A DNA stretch of 64,000 bases from Solirubrobacteraceae bacterium (lineage in GTDB: Bacteria > Actinomycetota > Thermoleophilia > Solirubrobacterales > Solirubrobacteraceae): assembly GCA_017744415.1 (NCBI GenBank), contig JAGIBJ010000117.1, positions 33,056 through 97,055 of the forward strand, in the 5' to 3' direction. The notes beneath the pieces are model-generated. The model worked only from the letters and a program-made list of their open reading frames with translations, did no database searches and was not told where the DNA came from. The translations under genes were made by a program, and so were the position numbers. This document shows, one piece after another, positions 33,672 to 41,714 of the stretch. Position 1 is the first letter of the stretch, and each line of letters opens with the position of its first letter.

Positions 33672-34343
33672 TCAGCCTGTCGCCAGCAGCGAGCCGGTGC
33701 CGCCCCAGCTGGCGAGCATGCGCTCGAGCCACTGGGGCCCGGTGACGGTGGCGTCGCCGGTGGCCATGGCGGTGCCGAGGTCGATCTGGCCGGTGTGCCA
33801 GCGCACGAGCGTCTCGGCGCTGGCGCTCACGATGAGGTCGTCGCCGCCGCCCGGAGGTTGCATGCACACCTCGGCGTTGGGGCGCTCGAGGAGCAGCCAG
33901 TAGCGCTCGCTGCTGCCGGGCACGTCGAAGCGCACGACGGTGCGCTCGTCGGGGAGCGTGCCCGGGTCGATCTTCTTGGTGAGCCACCACACGACGCGTC
34001 GCGCGTCGAAGTGCTCGGGTCCGAGTTCGACCCACTGCTCGCCCCAGCGCCCGAGGGCCATGATCACCGGCTCGAGCTCCATCCCAGAGGGCGTGAGGTG
34101 GTAGCTCGTGCGGCCGCCGTGGGCGCGGCGCTCGACGAGGCCATGGAATTCGAGCATCCGCAGCCGCTGCGTGAGGAGCGTCTTGGAGATCTCGGGGATG
34201 CCGGCGCGCACGTCGGAGAAGGTGCGGCAGCCCATGAGCAGGTTGCGCACGATCAGCGGCGTCCAGCGGGTGGCGAGCACGTCACAGGCGCGCGCGATCG
34301 GGCAGTAGTCGCCGTAGCCGGGAGCCCCGTTCTCACCCTCCAT
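33672..34343 (-). CDS. HxlR family transcriptional regulator with C-terminal ligand-binding-like domain
   Basis: A 223-residue protein. Residues 12-100 are a winged helix of the HxlR type (DYCPIARACDVLATRWTPLI, EISKTLLTQRLRMLEFHGLV) including the single N-terminal cysteine often used for redox or electrophile sensing. Residues 120-223 resemble an SCP2-like domain (VCMQPPGGGDDLIVSAS). The gene is divergent from a methyltransferase gene with two identical-spacing dyads between them, its probable operators. CACCAT, a one-base variant of the usual -10, lies 7 nt before ATG 34343. Confidence 0.82.
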   Translation of the reverse strand: MEGENGAPGYGDYCPIARACDVLATRWTPLIVRNLLMGCRTFSDVRAGIPEISKTLLTQRLRMLEFHGLVERRAHGGRTSYHLTPSGMELEPVIMALGRWGEQWVELGPEHFDARRVVWWLTKKIDPGTLPDERTVVRFDVPGSSERYWLLLERPNAEVCMQPPGGGDDLIVSASAETLVRWHTGQIDLGTAMATGDATVTGPQWLERMLASWGGTGSLLATG

Positions 34344-34407
34344 TGGCCCGATGGTGCCATGCGTCTGGCGCGCCTACCACCACCGTGCCACCCCATCGGG
34401 TGACGAG

Positions 34408-34444
34408 GTCCAACTTCTGGACTCGCCTGGTCCACATCGTGGAC
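34408..34444. promoter_or_regulatory. Two tandem GTCCA-N5-TGGAC dyads, probable HxlR operators
   Basis: Sites 34408-34422 and 34430-34444 both read GTCCA-N5-TGGAC. Their centres are 22 bp apart, about two helical turns, so two dimers would bind the same DNA face. They lie between the divergent HxlR (33672-34343) and methyltransferase (34550-35404) genes. Confidence 0.6.
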
Positions 34445-34549
34445 TGGATCGGGGCGATGGGCTCGGCGACGGTGCGAGCTGCCTCGATCGCCGGCCGGAT
34501 GGGCCGGGACGGGGCGACTGCACATGCACCAGCCCGGGGAGGGCTCTCC

Positions 34550-35404
34550 ATGACTTCCACCACCAGTCCCACCACCACCGACTCAACGACGATTCCGCAG
34601 CCGTCTCCGGATGCGCTGAAGGCGCAGCACCGCGCCACCTGGGCCGACGGCGACTACGACGTGATCGCCCGGACGATCACCGGCCCGCCGATCAGCGAGG
34701 CTCTTGCCGCAGCGGGGCCGGTCGGTGGTCAGCGCGTGCTCGACGTCGCCACCGGCACCGGCAACCTCGCCATCGAGCTCGCCCGCCGCGGCGCCGAGGT
34801 CGACGGCCTGGATCTCGTGCCGGAGCTGCTCGCGGTCGCGCGTGAGCGCGCCGACGCCGAGGGCTTCGACATCGCCTGGGCCGCCGGCGATGCGGAAGCG
34901 CTGCCCTATGCCGATGGCTCGTTCGACCTCGTCACCTCGGTGTTCGGCGTGCAGTTCGCGCCGCGCGCCGAGGTCGTCGGGGCCGAGCTGCGCCGCGTCG
35001 TCCGGCCGGGCGGCGCCATCGTGCTCGTCAACTGGACCCCGGAGGGCCTGATCGGCCGGCTCTTCAAGACCCTCGGCGCCTATCTCCCGGCACCGCCGTC
35101 CTACGTGACCGCTCCGCCGCGCTGGGGCACCGAGGCCCTCATGGGCGAGCTCTTCGCGGACGACGAGGTGCGCGTGGCCCGCGCCACCAACCGCTTCGAG
35201 GCTGCGAGTCCAGAGGCCTTCCTCGAGCTCTTCACCGTCAACTACGGCCCGGTGAAGCGCGCGAAGGAGCGCACGGAGGCCGAGGGCAGCTGGCCGGCGC
35301 TCCGCGATGACCTGCTCGCGCTCTACGACCGCATGAACGCCGCGACCGACGGCACGCTGGCGATCGAGTCGGAGTTCGCGGTCGCGACGATCCGCCGCAA
35401 GTAG
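34550..35404 (+). CDS. Class I SAM-dependent methyltransferase (UbiE-like)
   Basis: A 284-residue methyltransferase with motif I VLDVATGTGNLAIELARRG, LVPELLAVARERA, an EALPYADGSFDLVTSVFG motif and VVRPGGAIVLVNW. This is the Methyltransf_11/UbiE type, acting on small molecules. ATG 34550 has a Shine-Dalgarno sequence (GGGGAGGG). A possible 9-codon upstream frame (34524-34553) ends in an ATGA overlap with this start but lacks a -10 at leaderless spacing. It is probably controlled by the divergent HxlR regulator. There is no sugar-pathway context here, so the substrate is open. Confidence 0.82.
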   Translation: MTSTTSPTTTDSTTIPQPSPDALKAQHRATWADGDYDVIARTITGPPISEALAAAGPVGGQRVLDVATGTGNLAIELARRGAEVDGLDLVPELLAVARERADAEGFDIAWAAGDAEALPYADGSFDLVTSVFGVQFAPRAEVVGAELRRVVRPGGAIVLVNWTPEGLIGRLFKTLGAYLPAPPSYVTAPPRWGTEALMGELFADDEVRVARATNRFEAASPEAFLELFTVNYGPVKRAKERTEAEGSWPALRDDLLALYDRMNAATDGTLAIESEFAVATIRRK

Positions 35405-35466
35405 CGAGGCGCCGGCGACCGTGGCGGACCGTCGCCGCGAGGTGCGGCCTGCCGTCCGGCCCCGGA

Positions 35467-35509
35467 GTTCCGAACGTTCGGGCCCGTGGAGGGCCCCACT
35501 GTTCGGAAC
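35467..35509. terminator. Nested hairpin between convergent genes
   Basis: A perfect 9-bp outer stem (GTTCCGAAC 35467-35475 with GTTCGGAAC 35501-35509) encloses a 6-bp GGGCCC stem (35480-35485 with 35491-35496) and a 5-nt loop. It lies between the methyltransferase stop (35404) and the LuxR-type stop (35607), so it is probably a bidirectional terminator. Confidence 0.6.
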
Positions 35510-35606
35510 GCCCGAGCGGGGGGCGGGGAGCGGTGCCTCAGCGTGCGTGCGAGGAGCCTTCGGCGCGAAGCGGCGAGCGCCCATGCTGCGCCGCTAGCGC
35601 CGCCGC

Positions 35607-36224
35607 TCAGTCGACTTCGACTGGAGCGAGCTCGCCGCGGGCGTAGGCGACGGCGACGGCTTGGGCGCGGGTGCGGGCGCCGAGCTTGGCTGCGCCGCGG
35701 CGCAGGAGCGTGCGGGCCGTCTCTTCGGAGACGCCGAGGCGTTCGCCGACTTCGCTGGTGGTGGCGCCGTCGGCGACGCAGGAGAGGGCTTCGCGTTCGC
35801 GCGGGCTGAGGGGGCGGTGGCCGCCGCCGTCGAACCGGCGGCGCGGCTCGGTGAGGCGAGGGTCGCGGTAGGTGGCGCCGGAGCTGATGTGGTGGAGCGC
35901 GCGGACGAGCTCGTCGAGCGGGGCGGCGCGGGCGATGGCGCCGCGGACGCCTTCGTCGAAGGCTGCGGCGATCTCGCGGAGGTCGTCGCCTTGGGCGTAG
36001 AGGACGATCGAGGCGTTGGTGGCAGTGGAGAGCTCGCGGCCGATGCGGCGTGCGGTGGCGTCGGTGCGCGCGCAGACGAGCGCGAGATCGAAGCCGACGT
36101 GGCGGTGGAGATCCATGGCGGTCTCCACCGAACGGGCCGTGCCCGCGATCTGGAGGTGCGCCGCACGCAACGCGTGGGCGAGTGCCTCCCTGGGTCCCGC
36201 TTGGTCGTCGATGAGTACCAGCAC
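35607..36224 (-). CDS. LuxR/NarL-type regulator with degenerate receiver domain
   Basis: A 205-residue protein. Residues 1-115 have a receiver-like fold: the acidic pair Asp6-Asp7 is kept, but the phosphoacceptor position is Cys51 (FDLALVCARTD) and the conserved Lys is replaced by Arg (GAIARAAP). The receiver is therefore unlikely to be phosphorylated in the standard way. Residues 135-195 are a LuxR helix-turn-helix (LSPREREALSCVADG, VGERLGVSEETARTLL). GTG 36224 starts the first beta strand; CACGAT, a variant -10, lies 8 nt upstream. No histidine kinase gene is nearby. Confidence 0.8.
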   Translation of the reverse strand: MLVLIDDQAGPREALAHALRAAHLQIAGTARSVETAMDLHRHVGFDLALVCARTDATARRIGRELSTATNASIVLYAQGDDLREIAAAFDEGVRGAIARAAPLDELVRALHHISSGATYRDPRLTEPRRRFDGGGHRPLSPREREALSCVADGATTSEVGERLGVSEETARTLLRRGAAKLGARTRAQAVAVAYARGELAPVEVD

Positions 36225-36245
36225 TGCCCCCCATCGTGCCAGAGG

Positions 36246-36257
36246 GCGTCTAGACGC
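36246..36257. promoter_or_regulatory. Perfect 12-bp palindrome upstream of the LuxR-type gene
   Basis: GCGTCTAGACGC is fully self-complementary. It lies 22 bp upstream of the regulator start, on the side shared with pafBC. It could be an autoregulatory site. Confidence 0.35.
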
Positions 36258-36404
36258 GCCACAGGATTTCCGCCGAGTGGCCAATGTGCTGTTCGGCAAG
36301 TGGGGATGTAACGGTGTCATCTTCTCGTCGTTTCTGCATGCACACGCACCGGCGGAAAAGCGCGAGCGTCCATTTCCTGGACCAAACAGGGGTTCGTGCG
36401 CCGG

Positions 36405-36451
36405 ATGACCGTGCAGAACCCCGCAAAGAGCGGGGAAGAATGGGTGGTCAT
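36405..36451. promoter_or_regulatory. Nested dyad upstream of pafBC
   Basis: Outer arms ATGACC (36405-36410) and GGTCAT (36446-36451) enclose CCCCGC (36419-36424) and GCGGGG (36430-36435) with an AAAGA loop. The element ends 24 bp upstream of the pafBC -10. No gene reads into it as a terminator, so an operator-like role is possible. Confidence 0.35.
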
Positions 36452-36475
36452 GCGGTGCCGAGCTGCTCTTCGGCG

Positions 36476-36481
36476 TAATGT
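36476..36481 (+). promoter_or_regulatory. -10 element TAATGT, leaderless start of pafBC
   Basis: TAATGT, 9 nt, ATG 36491. Confidence 0.5.
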
Positions 36482-36490
36482 GCGGGGCGC

Positions 36491-38545
36491 ATGGCCAAGG
36501 ACACCGAGAAGCTCATCCGGCAGCTCTCGCTGATCTCCTACCTCATGGCGGAACGCCGCCCGGTGACCGCGAGCGAGATTCGCCGCGACGTCGAGGGGTA
36601 TTCGGGGATGAACGAGGACGCGTTCGCCCGCCGGTTCTACGCCGACCGCGCGGAGCTCGAGGCGCTCGGGATCCATCTGTCGGTCGACAAGCCGGCGGAG
36701 GCCAACGCCGATCAGGAGAACTACTCGCTGCGGCCGGAGAACTTCCACCTCCCCGCCATCGAGTTCTCCGATCAGGAGCTCGCCGCGCTCGGCAGTGCGC
36801 TCACGCTCCTCGACGGTGAGTTTGCGTACGCGGAGCCGCTGCGCCTGGCGCTCCAGCAGCTCACGTGGGGTCAGCCCAGCCCGCTGAACGCGCCCGATCA
36901 GCGCCAGATCGCGCTCGGCGTCACCGCTGGCGCGGAGGGTCCGGAGCTCTCGCAGCGCCTCGCGAAGATCGAGACGGCGATCTTCCGGCAGAAGACGATC
37001 CTCTTCGACTACTTCACGATCGATCGCGACGAGACGGAGAAGCGCAAGGTCGACCCGTACGCGCTGCTGTTCCAGGATGGCCGCTTCTACCTCGTCGGTT
37101 ATGCCCACGAGCGCGAGGCCGTGCGTGTGTTCCGACTCTCGCGGATCCGGGGCCGTGTGTCGTACGCGTCCAAGAGCGAGCACGACTTCCGGCGCCCGGC
37201 CGACTTCGATCCGCGCGACTACGCGAGCCGCGCCGCCTGGCAGCTCGGTGAGCCGGTCGGCGAGGCCGAGATCGACGTCAGCAAGCGCATCGCCTGGCAG
37301 ATCGAGCGCCACTTCGACCGCTACGGCGAGTTCGAGCCGTCGGCCGATGGTGGCCGCCGCTTCACCACGCCCTATTCCAGCCCGCGGGCGCTCATCAGCT
37401 GGGTGCTGCGCCACGGCGAGCACCTGCGCGTCGCCGGTCCGCCGGAGCTCGAATCCGAGCTGCAGGACCGCATCGAGCTGCTCCAGCGCCGTCACACGCC
37501 CGGCGGTCTCGAGCTCGCGGCCACGCTTCCAGGGGCGCCGTCGCTCGCCGACAGTGAGCCGGAGCCGAAGGACAAGGGCGAGCCGACGATCCGCCCGGAG
37601 CGCTTCGCCCGCCTCGTCACGCTCGCATCGATCCTGATCCAGGCCGGCCGCAAGGGCGAGACGCTCCAGGCGCGCGAGCTTCAGCAGCGCCTGCAGATCA
37701 CCGAGTCCGAGTTGCGTGACGACGTCAACCTGCTGAGCGTCGTGAACTTCGGCGGCGGGAGCTATGTGCTCTACGCCGAGGTCGGTGAGGACGGCACGAT
37801 CGAGGTCGATCCCGAGCCGTACTCCGACAACTTCGCCCGCCCGGCGCGCCTGCTGCCGGTGGAGGCCAAGGCGCTCGTTGCCGCGATCGACCTCATTGGC
37901 GACCACCTCCCGGAGGGCGCGCTCAGCACGGCCCGCCAGAAGATCGTTGATGCCCTCGGTGCGGACCCGGCCCAGCAGGGCCTCCACATCGCCGGTACCG
38001 GCGGCGACGACAAGGATCTCGCCCGCCAGGTGAGCACCGCCATCGCCAACGGCAAGGTGCTGAAGATCGTCTACTGGAAGCCCAACGAGGACGAGCTCTC
38101 CACCCGCACGATCGAGCCGTACGCGCTCGTGAACGGGCGCGAGGGTTGGTACGTCGCCAGCTTCGACCTCGGCAAGGAGGCCGTGCGGCACTTCCGTCTG
38201 GATCGCCTCCACACGGTCGAGGAGACGGGCGCCACGTTCGAGCGGCGTCCCGAGGTGGATCCCGCCGCCGACATCGACGGCTGGCCGCGCACCGGCGAGC
38301 TGCCCGCTTCCGACGTCGCCCGGGTGTGGATCGCGCCGAGTCGCGCCCGGTGGGCTCGCGAGGAGCGCCGCGTGAGCGAGGAGCTCGCCGACGGCGCCGT
38401 GATCGTCGAGTTGCCGTACGCCGGCAACGACTGGCTCGTTCGCGAGGTGCTGGCCGAGGCCGGCGACGCAGCGATTCTGTCGCCCGTCGAGGCACGCGAC
38501 GCCGTGCACAGCGCGGCGAGCGCTCTGGCCGCAGCGCTCCGGTAG
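36491..38545 (+). CDS. pafBC: Fused PafB-PafC, WYL-domain DNA-damage response activator
   Basis: A 684-residue protein made of two homologous halves. Each has an N-terminal winged helix-turn-helix (RQLSLISYLMAERRPVTASEI near residue 10; RLVTLASILIQAGRKGETL near 375), a middle domain, and a WYL domain (PYALLFQDGRFYLVGYAHE near 184; PYALVNGREGWYVASFDL near 540). PafB and PafC are usually two adjacent genes; fused versions are known in some actinobacteria. In mycobacteria PafBC turns on most LexA-independent DNA-damage genes. No proteasome or pup ligase genes are adjacent in this window. Confidence 0.88.
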   Translation: MAKDTEKLIRQLSLISYLMAERRPVTASEIRRDVEGYSGMNEDAFARRFYADRAELEALGIHLSVDKPAEANADQENYSLRPENFHLPAIEFSDQELAALGSALTLLDGEFAYAEPLRLALQQLTWGQPSPLNAPDQRQIALGVTAGAEGPELSQRLAKIETAIFRQKTILFDYFTIDRDETEKRKVDPYALLFQDGRFYLVGYAHEREAVRVFRLSRIRGRVSYASKSEHDFRRPADFDPRDYASRAAWQLGEPVGEAEIDVSKRIAWQIERHFDRYGEFEPSADGGRRFTTPYSSPRALISWVLRHGEHLRVAGPPELESELQDRIELLQRRHTPGGLELAATLPGAPSLADSEPEPKDKGEPTIRPERFARLVTLASILIQAGRKGETLQARELQQRLQITESELRDDVNLLSVVNFGGGSYVLYAEVGEDGTIEVDPEPYSDNFARPARLLPVEAKALVAAIDLIGDHLPEGALSTARQKIVDALGADPAQQGLHIAGTGGDDKDLARQVSTAIANGKVLKIVYWKPNEDELSTRTIEPYALVNGREGWYVASFDLGKEAVRHFRLDRLHTVEETGATFERRPEVDPAADIDGWPRTGELPASDVARVWIAPSRARWAREERRVSEELADGAVIVELPYAGNDWLVREVLAEAGDAAILSPVEARDAVHSAASALAAALR

Positions 38546-38640
38546 CCGGTCCGTCCCGCGACGCCCAGGCGCCAGCGGGAGTGAGCGCACACATCGTCAA
38601 TTCGAGGTCGCGGCGGCCCCCGAGGAACGCATCGCTTCGC

Positions 38641-38646
38641 TAGGGT
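38641..38646 (+). promoter_or_regulatory. -10 element TAGGGT, leaderless start of the rmlADB operon
   Basis: TAGGGT, 7 nt, GTG 38654. It appears to serve the whole overlapping operon 38654-41591. Confidence 0.6.
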
Positions 38647-38653
38647 CGCCACC

Positions 38654-39739
38654 GTGACCGACGCCTCGCCGCTGAAGGGACTCATCCTCTCCGGAGGCAA
38701 GGGGACGCGCCTTCGGCCGATCACCTACACGTCCGCGAAGCAACTGGTGCCCGTGGCCAACACGCCGGTGCTGTTCTTCGGGATCCGCTCGATGGTCGAG
38801 GCCGGGATCACGGAGATCGGCATCATCATCGCCCCGGAGACGGGCGGCGAGATCCGCGATGCGGTGGGAGACGGCAGCCAGTTCGGCGCCAAGGTCACCT
38901 TCATCGAGCAGGACTCGCCGGCGGGCCTCGCGCACGCCGTCCTCACCGCCGAGCGTTTCCTCGGCGATAGCCCGTTCGTGATGTACCTCGGCGACAACCT
39001 GCTCCAAGGCGGGATCAAGGGCCTCGTCGATCGCTTCCAGCGAGATGATCCGTCGGCACTGATCCTCGTCACGCGCGTCGACGACCCGCAGTCGTTCGGC
39101 ATCGTCGAGTTCGGGCCCGACGGCTCGGTGAACCGGCTCGTCGAGAAGCCGAAGGAGCCGAAGAGCGATCTGGCGCTCGTCGGCGTCTACCTCTTCAAGG
39201 CCGCGATCCACGATGCGGCCCGCGCCATCGAGCCCTCGCCGCGTGGCGAGCTGGAGATCACCGACGCGATCCAGCACCTGGTGAACACCGGCCAGACCGT
39301 GCTCAGCGAGCGCGTCGAGGGTTGGTGGAAGGACACCGGCAAGCTCGCCGACATGCTCGAGGCGAACCGGCTCGTGCTCGACACGTTGCACCGCAGCATC
39401 AAGGGCGAGCTGGTCGACAGTGAGGTCGAGGGCCGCGTGGTGGTCGGCGAGGGCGCGGTGCTCGAGCGTTGCTCCGTCCGTGGCCCCGCGGTGATCGGCG
39501 AGGGCGCGCGCATCAGCGACGCCTACATCGGCCCCTACACGGCCGTCGGCGTTGGCTGCACGGTCGATCACGCCGAGGTCGAGTACTCGATCCTCCTCGA
39601 CGGCTCGAGCGTCAGCCACATGGACCACCGCGTCGAGGGCAGCCTGATCGGCCGCGACGCCAAGGTGGAGCGCGGTCCGCGCATGCCGAAGGCGATCCGC
39701 CTGCTCATCGGTGACAGCTCCCACGTGAGGCTCCCGTGA
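38654..39739 (+). CDS. rmlA: Glucose-1-phosphate thymidylyltransferase, long form
   Basis: A 361-residue nucleotidyltransferase. LSGGKGTRLRPIT (residues 12-24) and the following SAKQLVPVANTP form the dTTP/UTP-binding signature; LGDNLLQGG, IVEFGPDG and VEKPKEPKSDLALVGVYLF line the sugar site. Residues from about 260 form a left-handed beta-helix (EGAVLERCSVRGPAVIGEG), which marks the long form also used in antibiotic-sugar pathways. It makes dTDP-glucose, the first step to dTDP-L-rhamnose. The GTG start is leaderless. It overlaps rmlD by GTGA. Confidence 0.92.
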   Translation: MTDASPLKGLILSGGKGTRLRPITYTSAKQLVPVANTPVLFFGIRSMVEAGITEIGIIIAPETGGEIRDAVGDGSQFGAKVTFIEQDSPAGLAHAVLTAERFLGDSPFVMYLGDNLLQGGIKGLVDRFQRDDPSALILVTRVDDPQSFGIVEFGPDGSVNRLVEKPKEPKSDLALVGVYLFKAAIHDAARAIEPSPRGELEITDAIQHLVNTGQTVLSERVEGWWKDTGKLADMLEANRLVLDTLHRSIKGELVDSEVEGRVVVGEGAVLERCSVRGPAVIGEGARISDAYIGPYTAVGVGCTVDHAEVEYSILLDGSSVSHMDHRVEGSLIGRDAKVERGPRMPKAIRLLIGDSSHVRLP

Positions 39740-40599
39740 GCGGCACGCTCGTCGTCACCGGCTCGGCCGGGATGCTCGGCCGGCGGGTCGTCGGCGATGC
39801 CACCGCCGCCGGCTGGAACGTGATCGGACTCGACCTGCGCGACGCCGACCTCATCGTCGATCTCACCGATGAGGCCGCGACCACCGAGGCCGTCGTCGAC
39901 GCGGGCCCCGACGCGATCATCCATTGCGCCGCCTGGGTCGATGTCGACGCTGCGGAATCCCAGGAGGAGGCCGCCCTCCGCGTGAACGGCCTCGCCTCGC
40001 GCAACATCGCCAAGGCCGCGAAGGCCGCCGGCGCGCGGCTCGTCGCCGTGTCCACCGACTACGTGTTCGACGGCACCCTCACCGGGCGTCCGTACGTCGA
40101 GTCCGATCCGACGGCCCCGATCGGCGCCTACGGCCGCACCAAGCGCGTCGGGGAGGAGGCCATCGCCGAGGAGACCGACGACTACGTGATCGCCCGCACC
40201 GCCTGGCTCTTCGGCTGGCCCGGCAAGAGTTTTCCCGACACGATGCTGCGCGTCGGCGCCGAGCGTGGCGAGGTGGCGGTGGTCACCGACCAGGTCGGCT
40301 CGCCCACGTGGACCGGCCACCTGAGCCCCGCACTCGTCGAGCTCGCCGCGCCCGGCGGGGTCACCGGCGTCGCGCATACGGCGGGCGGCGGCCAGACCAG
40401 CTGGCACGGCCTCACCGTCGAGCTCTACGAGCAGGCGGGGATCGAGGCCACGGTCAACGAGACCGATTCGTCCGCGTTCGTGCGGCCGGCCCCGCGGCCG
40501 GCCTGGAGCGTCCTCGCCACCGAGCGTGAGGGCGTGCCCGTCTTGCCCGACTGGCGTGAGGGCGTCAGCGGTTACCTGGCAGAGAGGAGCCAGTCGTGA
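39736..40599 (+). CDS. rmlD: dTDP-4-dehydrorhamnose reductase
   Basis: A 287-residue SDR with GSAGMLGRRVV at the N terminus, CAAWVDVDAAESQEEAALRVN, STDYVFDGTLTGRPY, the active-site Tyr132/Lys136 (YGRTK) and FGWPGKSFPDTML. These are the standard RmlD signatures. It reduces dTDP-4-keto-L-rhamnose to dTDP-L-rhamnose, the final step. GTG 39736 overlaps the rmlA stop, and its own stop overlaps rmlB, so the three genes are translated together. Confidence 0.92.
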   Translation: MSGTLVVTGSAGMLGRRVVGDATAAGWNVIGLDLRDADLIVDLTDEAATTEAVVDAGPDAIIHCAAWVDVDAAESQEEAALRVNGLASRNIAKAAKAAGARLVAVSTDYVFDGTLTGRPYVESDPTAPIGAYGRTKRVGEEAIAEETDDYVIARTAWLFGWPGKSFPDTMLRVGAERGEVAVVTDQVGSPTWTGHLSPALVELAAPGGVTGVAHTAGGGQTSWHGLTVELYEQAGIEATVNETDSSAFVRPAPRPAWSVLATEREGVPVLPDWREGVSGYLAERSQS

Positions 40600-41591
40600 A
40601 GCTTCTGGTGTGTGGTGGTGCCGGGTTCATCGGCAGCAACTTCGTTCGGCAGCGCGTGCTGGAGAACGGTGACGAGGTCGTCGTCTACGACAAGCTCACG
40701 TACGCCGGCCGCGAGGAGAACCTCGAGGGCACGGGCGCGAAGCTGATCGTCGCCGGCATCGAGGATCGCGAGACGATGCTCGCCGCCGTGAGCGATGGCA
40801 TCGATGCCGTGGTGAACTTCGCCGCCGAGACGCACGTGGATCGCTCGATCCAGGAGCCCGACGCGTTCGTGAAGACGCACGCGCTCGGCACCTACAGCGT
40901 GGTGGAGGCCTGCCGCCAGACCGGCGTGCCGCTGGTGCAGATCTCCACCGACGAGGTGTACGGCTCGATCGAGGAGGGCTCCTTCACCGAGGAGAGCCCG
41001 CTCGAGGGCAACAGCCCCTACTCGGCCACCAAGGCCGGCGGCGACATGCTCGTGCAGAGCTACTTCACGACGTTCGGCACCGACGTGAAGATCTGCCGCG
41101 GCAGCAACTCCTACGGGCCCTACCAGTACCCCGAGAAGCTGATCCCGCTGATGATCCTCAACGCCCTGCGCGGCGACAAGCTGCCGGTGTACGGCGATGG
41201 CCTGAACGTGCGCAACTGGCTGTTCGTCGAGGACTTCGCGCGCGGCATCAGCGCGGTGCTCGAGGGCGGCAAGGCCGGCGAGGTCTACAACGTCGGCGGG
41301 CCCAGCGAGGCGACGAACATCGAGGTCGTCAAGCGGATCGTCGAGCTCGTGCCCGGCGCCGACGAGAGCCTCATCACGTACGTCGAGGATCGCCCCGGCC
41401 ACGACCGCCGCTACTCGCTGAGTGCCGCCAAGCTCAAGCGCGAGATCGGCTGGGAGGCGCAGGTGCAGTTCGACGAGGGCATCGAGCGCACGGTCGCCTG
41501 GTACCTGGATCGCAAGGACTGGTGGGAGCCGCTCATCGACGGCGACTACCGCGCTTACTACGAGCGCCAGTACGGGGCACGCCTGGCGTAA
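40596..41591 (+). CDS. rmlB: dTDP-glucose 4,6-dehydratase
   Basis: A 331-residue extended SDR. GGAGFIGSNFVR binds NAD, FAAETHVDRSI and STDEVYGSI (Thr118-Asp119-Glu120, the dehydratase catalytic triad) are intact, Tyr142/Lys146 are in YSATK, and RNWLFVEDFARG marks the dTDP site. It converts dTDP-glucose to dTDP-4-keto-6-deoxyglucose, the second rhamnose step. GTG 40596 overlaps rmlD. A hairpin and a 14-bp palindrome follow the stop (41597-41625). The fourth enzyme, rmlC, is 21 kb away at 19044. Confidence 0.93.
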   Translation: MKLLVCGGAGFIGSNFVRQRVLENGDEVVVYDKLTYAGREENLEGTGAKLIVAGIEDRETMLAAVSDGIDAVVNFAAETHVDRSIQEPDAFVKTHALGTYSVVEACRQTGVPLVQISTDEVYGSIEEGSFTEESPLEGNSPYSATKAGGDMLVQSYFTTFGTDVKICRGSNSYGPYQYPEKLIPLMILNALRGDKLPVYGDGLNVRNWLFVEDFARGISAVLEGGKAGEVYNVGGPSEATNIEVVKRIVELVPGADESLITYVEDRPGHDRRYSLSAAKLKREIGWEAQVQFDEGIERTVAWYLDRKDWWEPLIDGDYRAYYERQYGARLA

Positions 41592-41596
41592 CGCTG

Positions 41597-41625
41597 GGCC
41601 GTCGGCCCGAACGCCGATCGGCGTG
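41597..41625 (+). terminator. Hairpin plus palindrome after rmlB
   Basis: GGGCC-GTC-GGCCC (41597-41609) is followed by the perfect 14-bp palindrome ACGCCGATCGGCGT (41612-41625), starting 6 nt after the rmlB stop. It is probably the operon terminator. Confidence 0.5.
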
Positions 41626-41714
41626 ACGAACGGCGCACGCCGACGTCAGGTGTGTGAGGCTGTGCCAACACCAAGGGCGTCCCCGCTGCCTCGTTCGTCC
41701 CGTCCGACCCTCCC

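Noticed and set aside
34524..34553. 9-codon frame ending in ATGA at the HxlR-linked methyltransferase
   Set aside because: It lacks a -10 at 6-9 nt; the methyltransferase has its own Shine-Dalgarno sequence inside the frame. It is kept only as a weak parallel to the two better cases.
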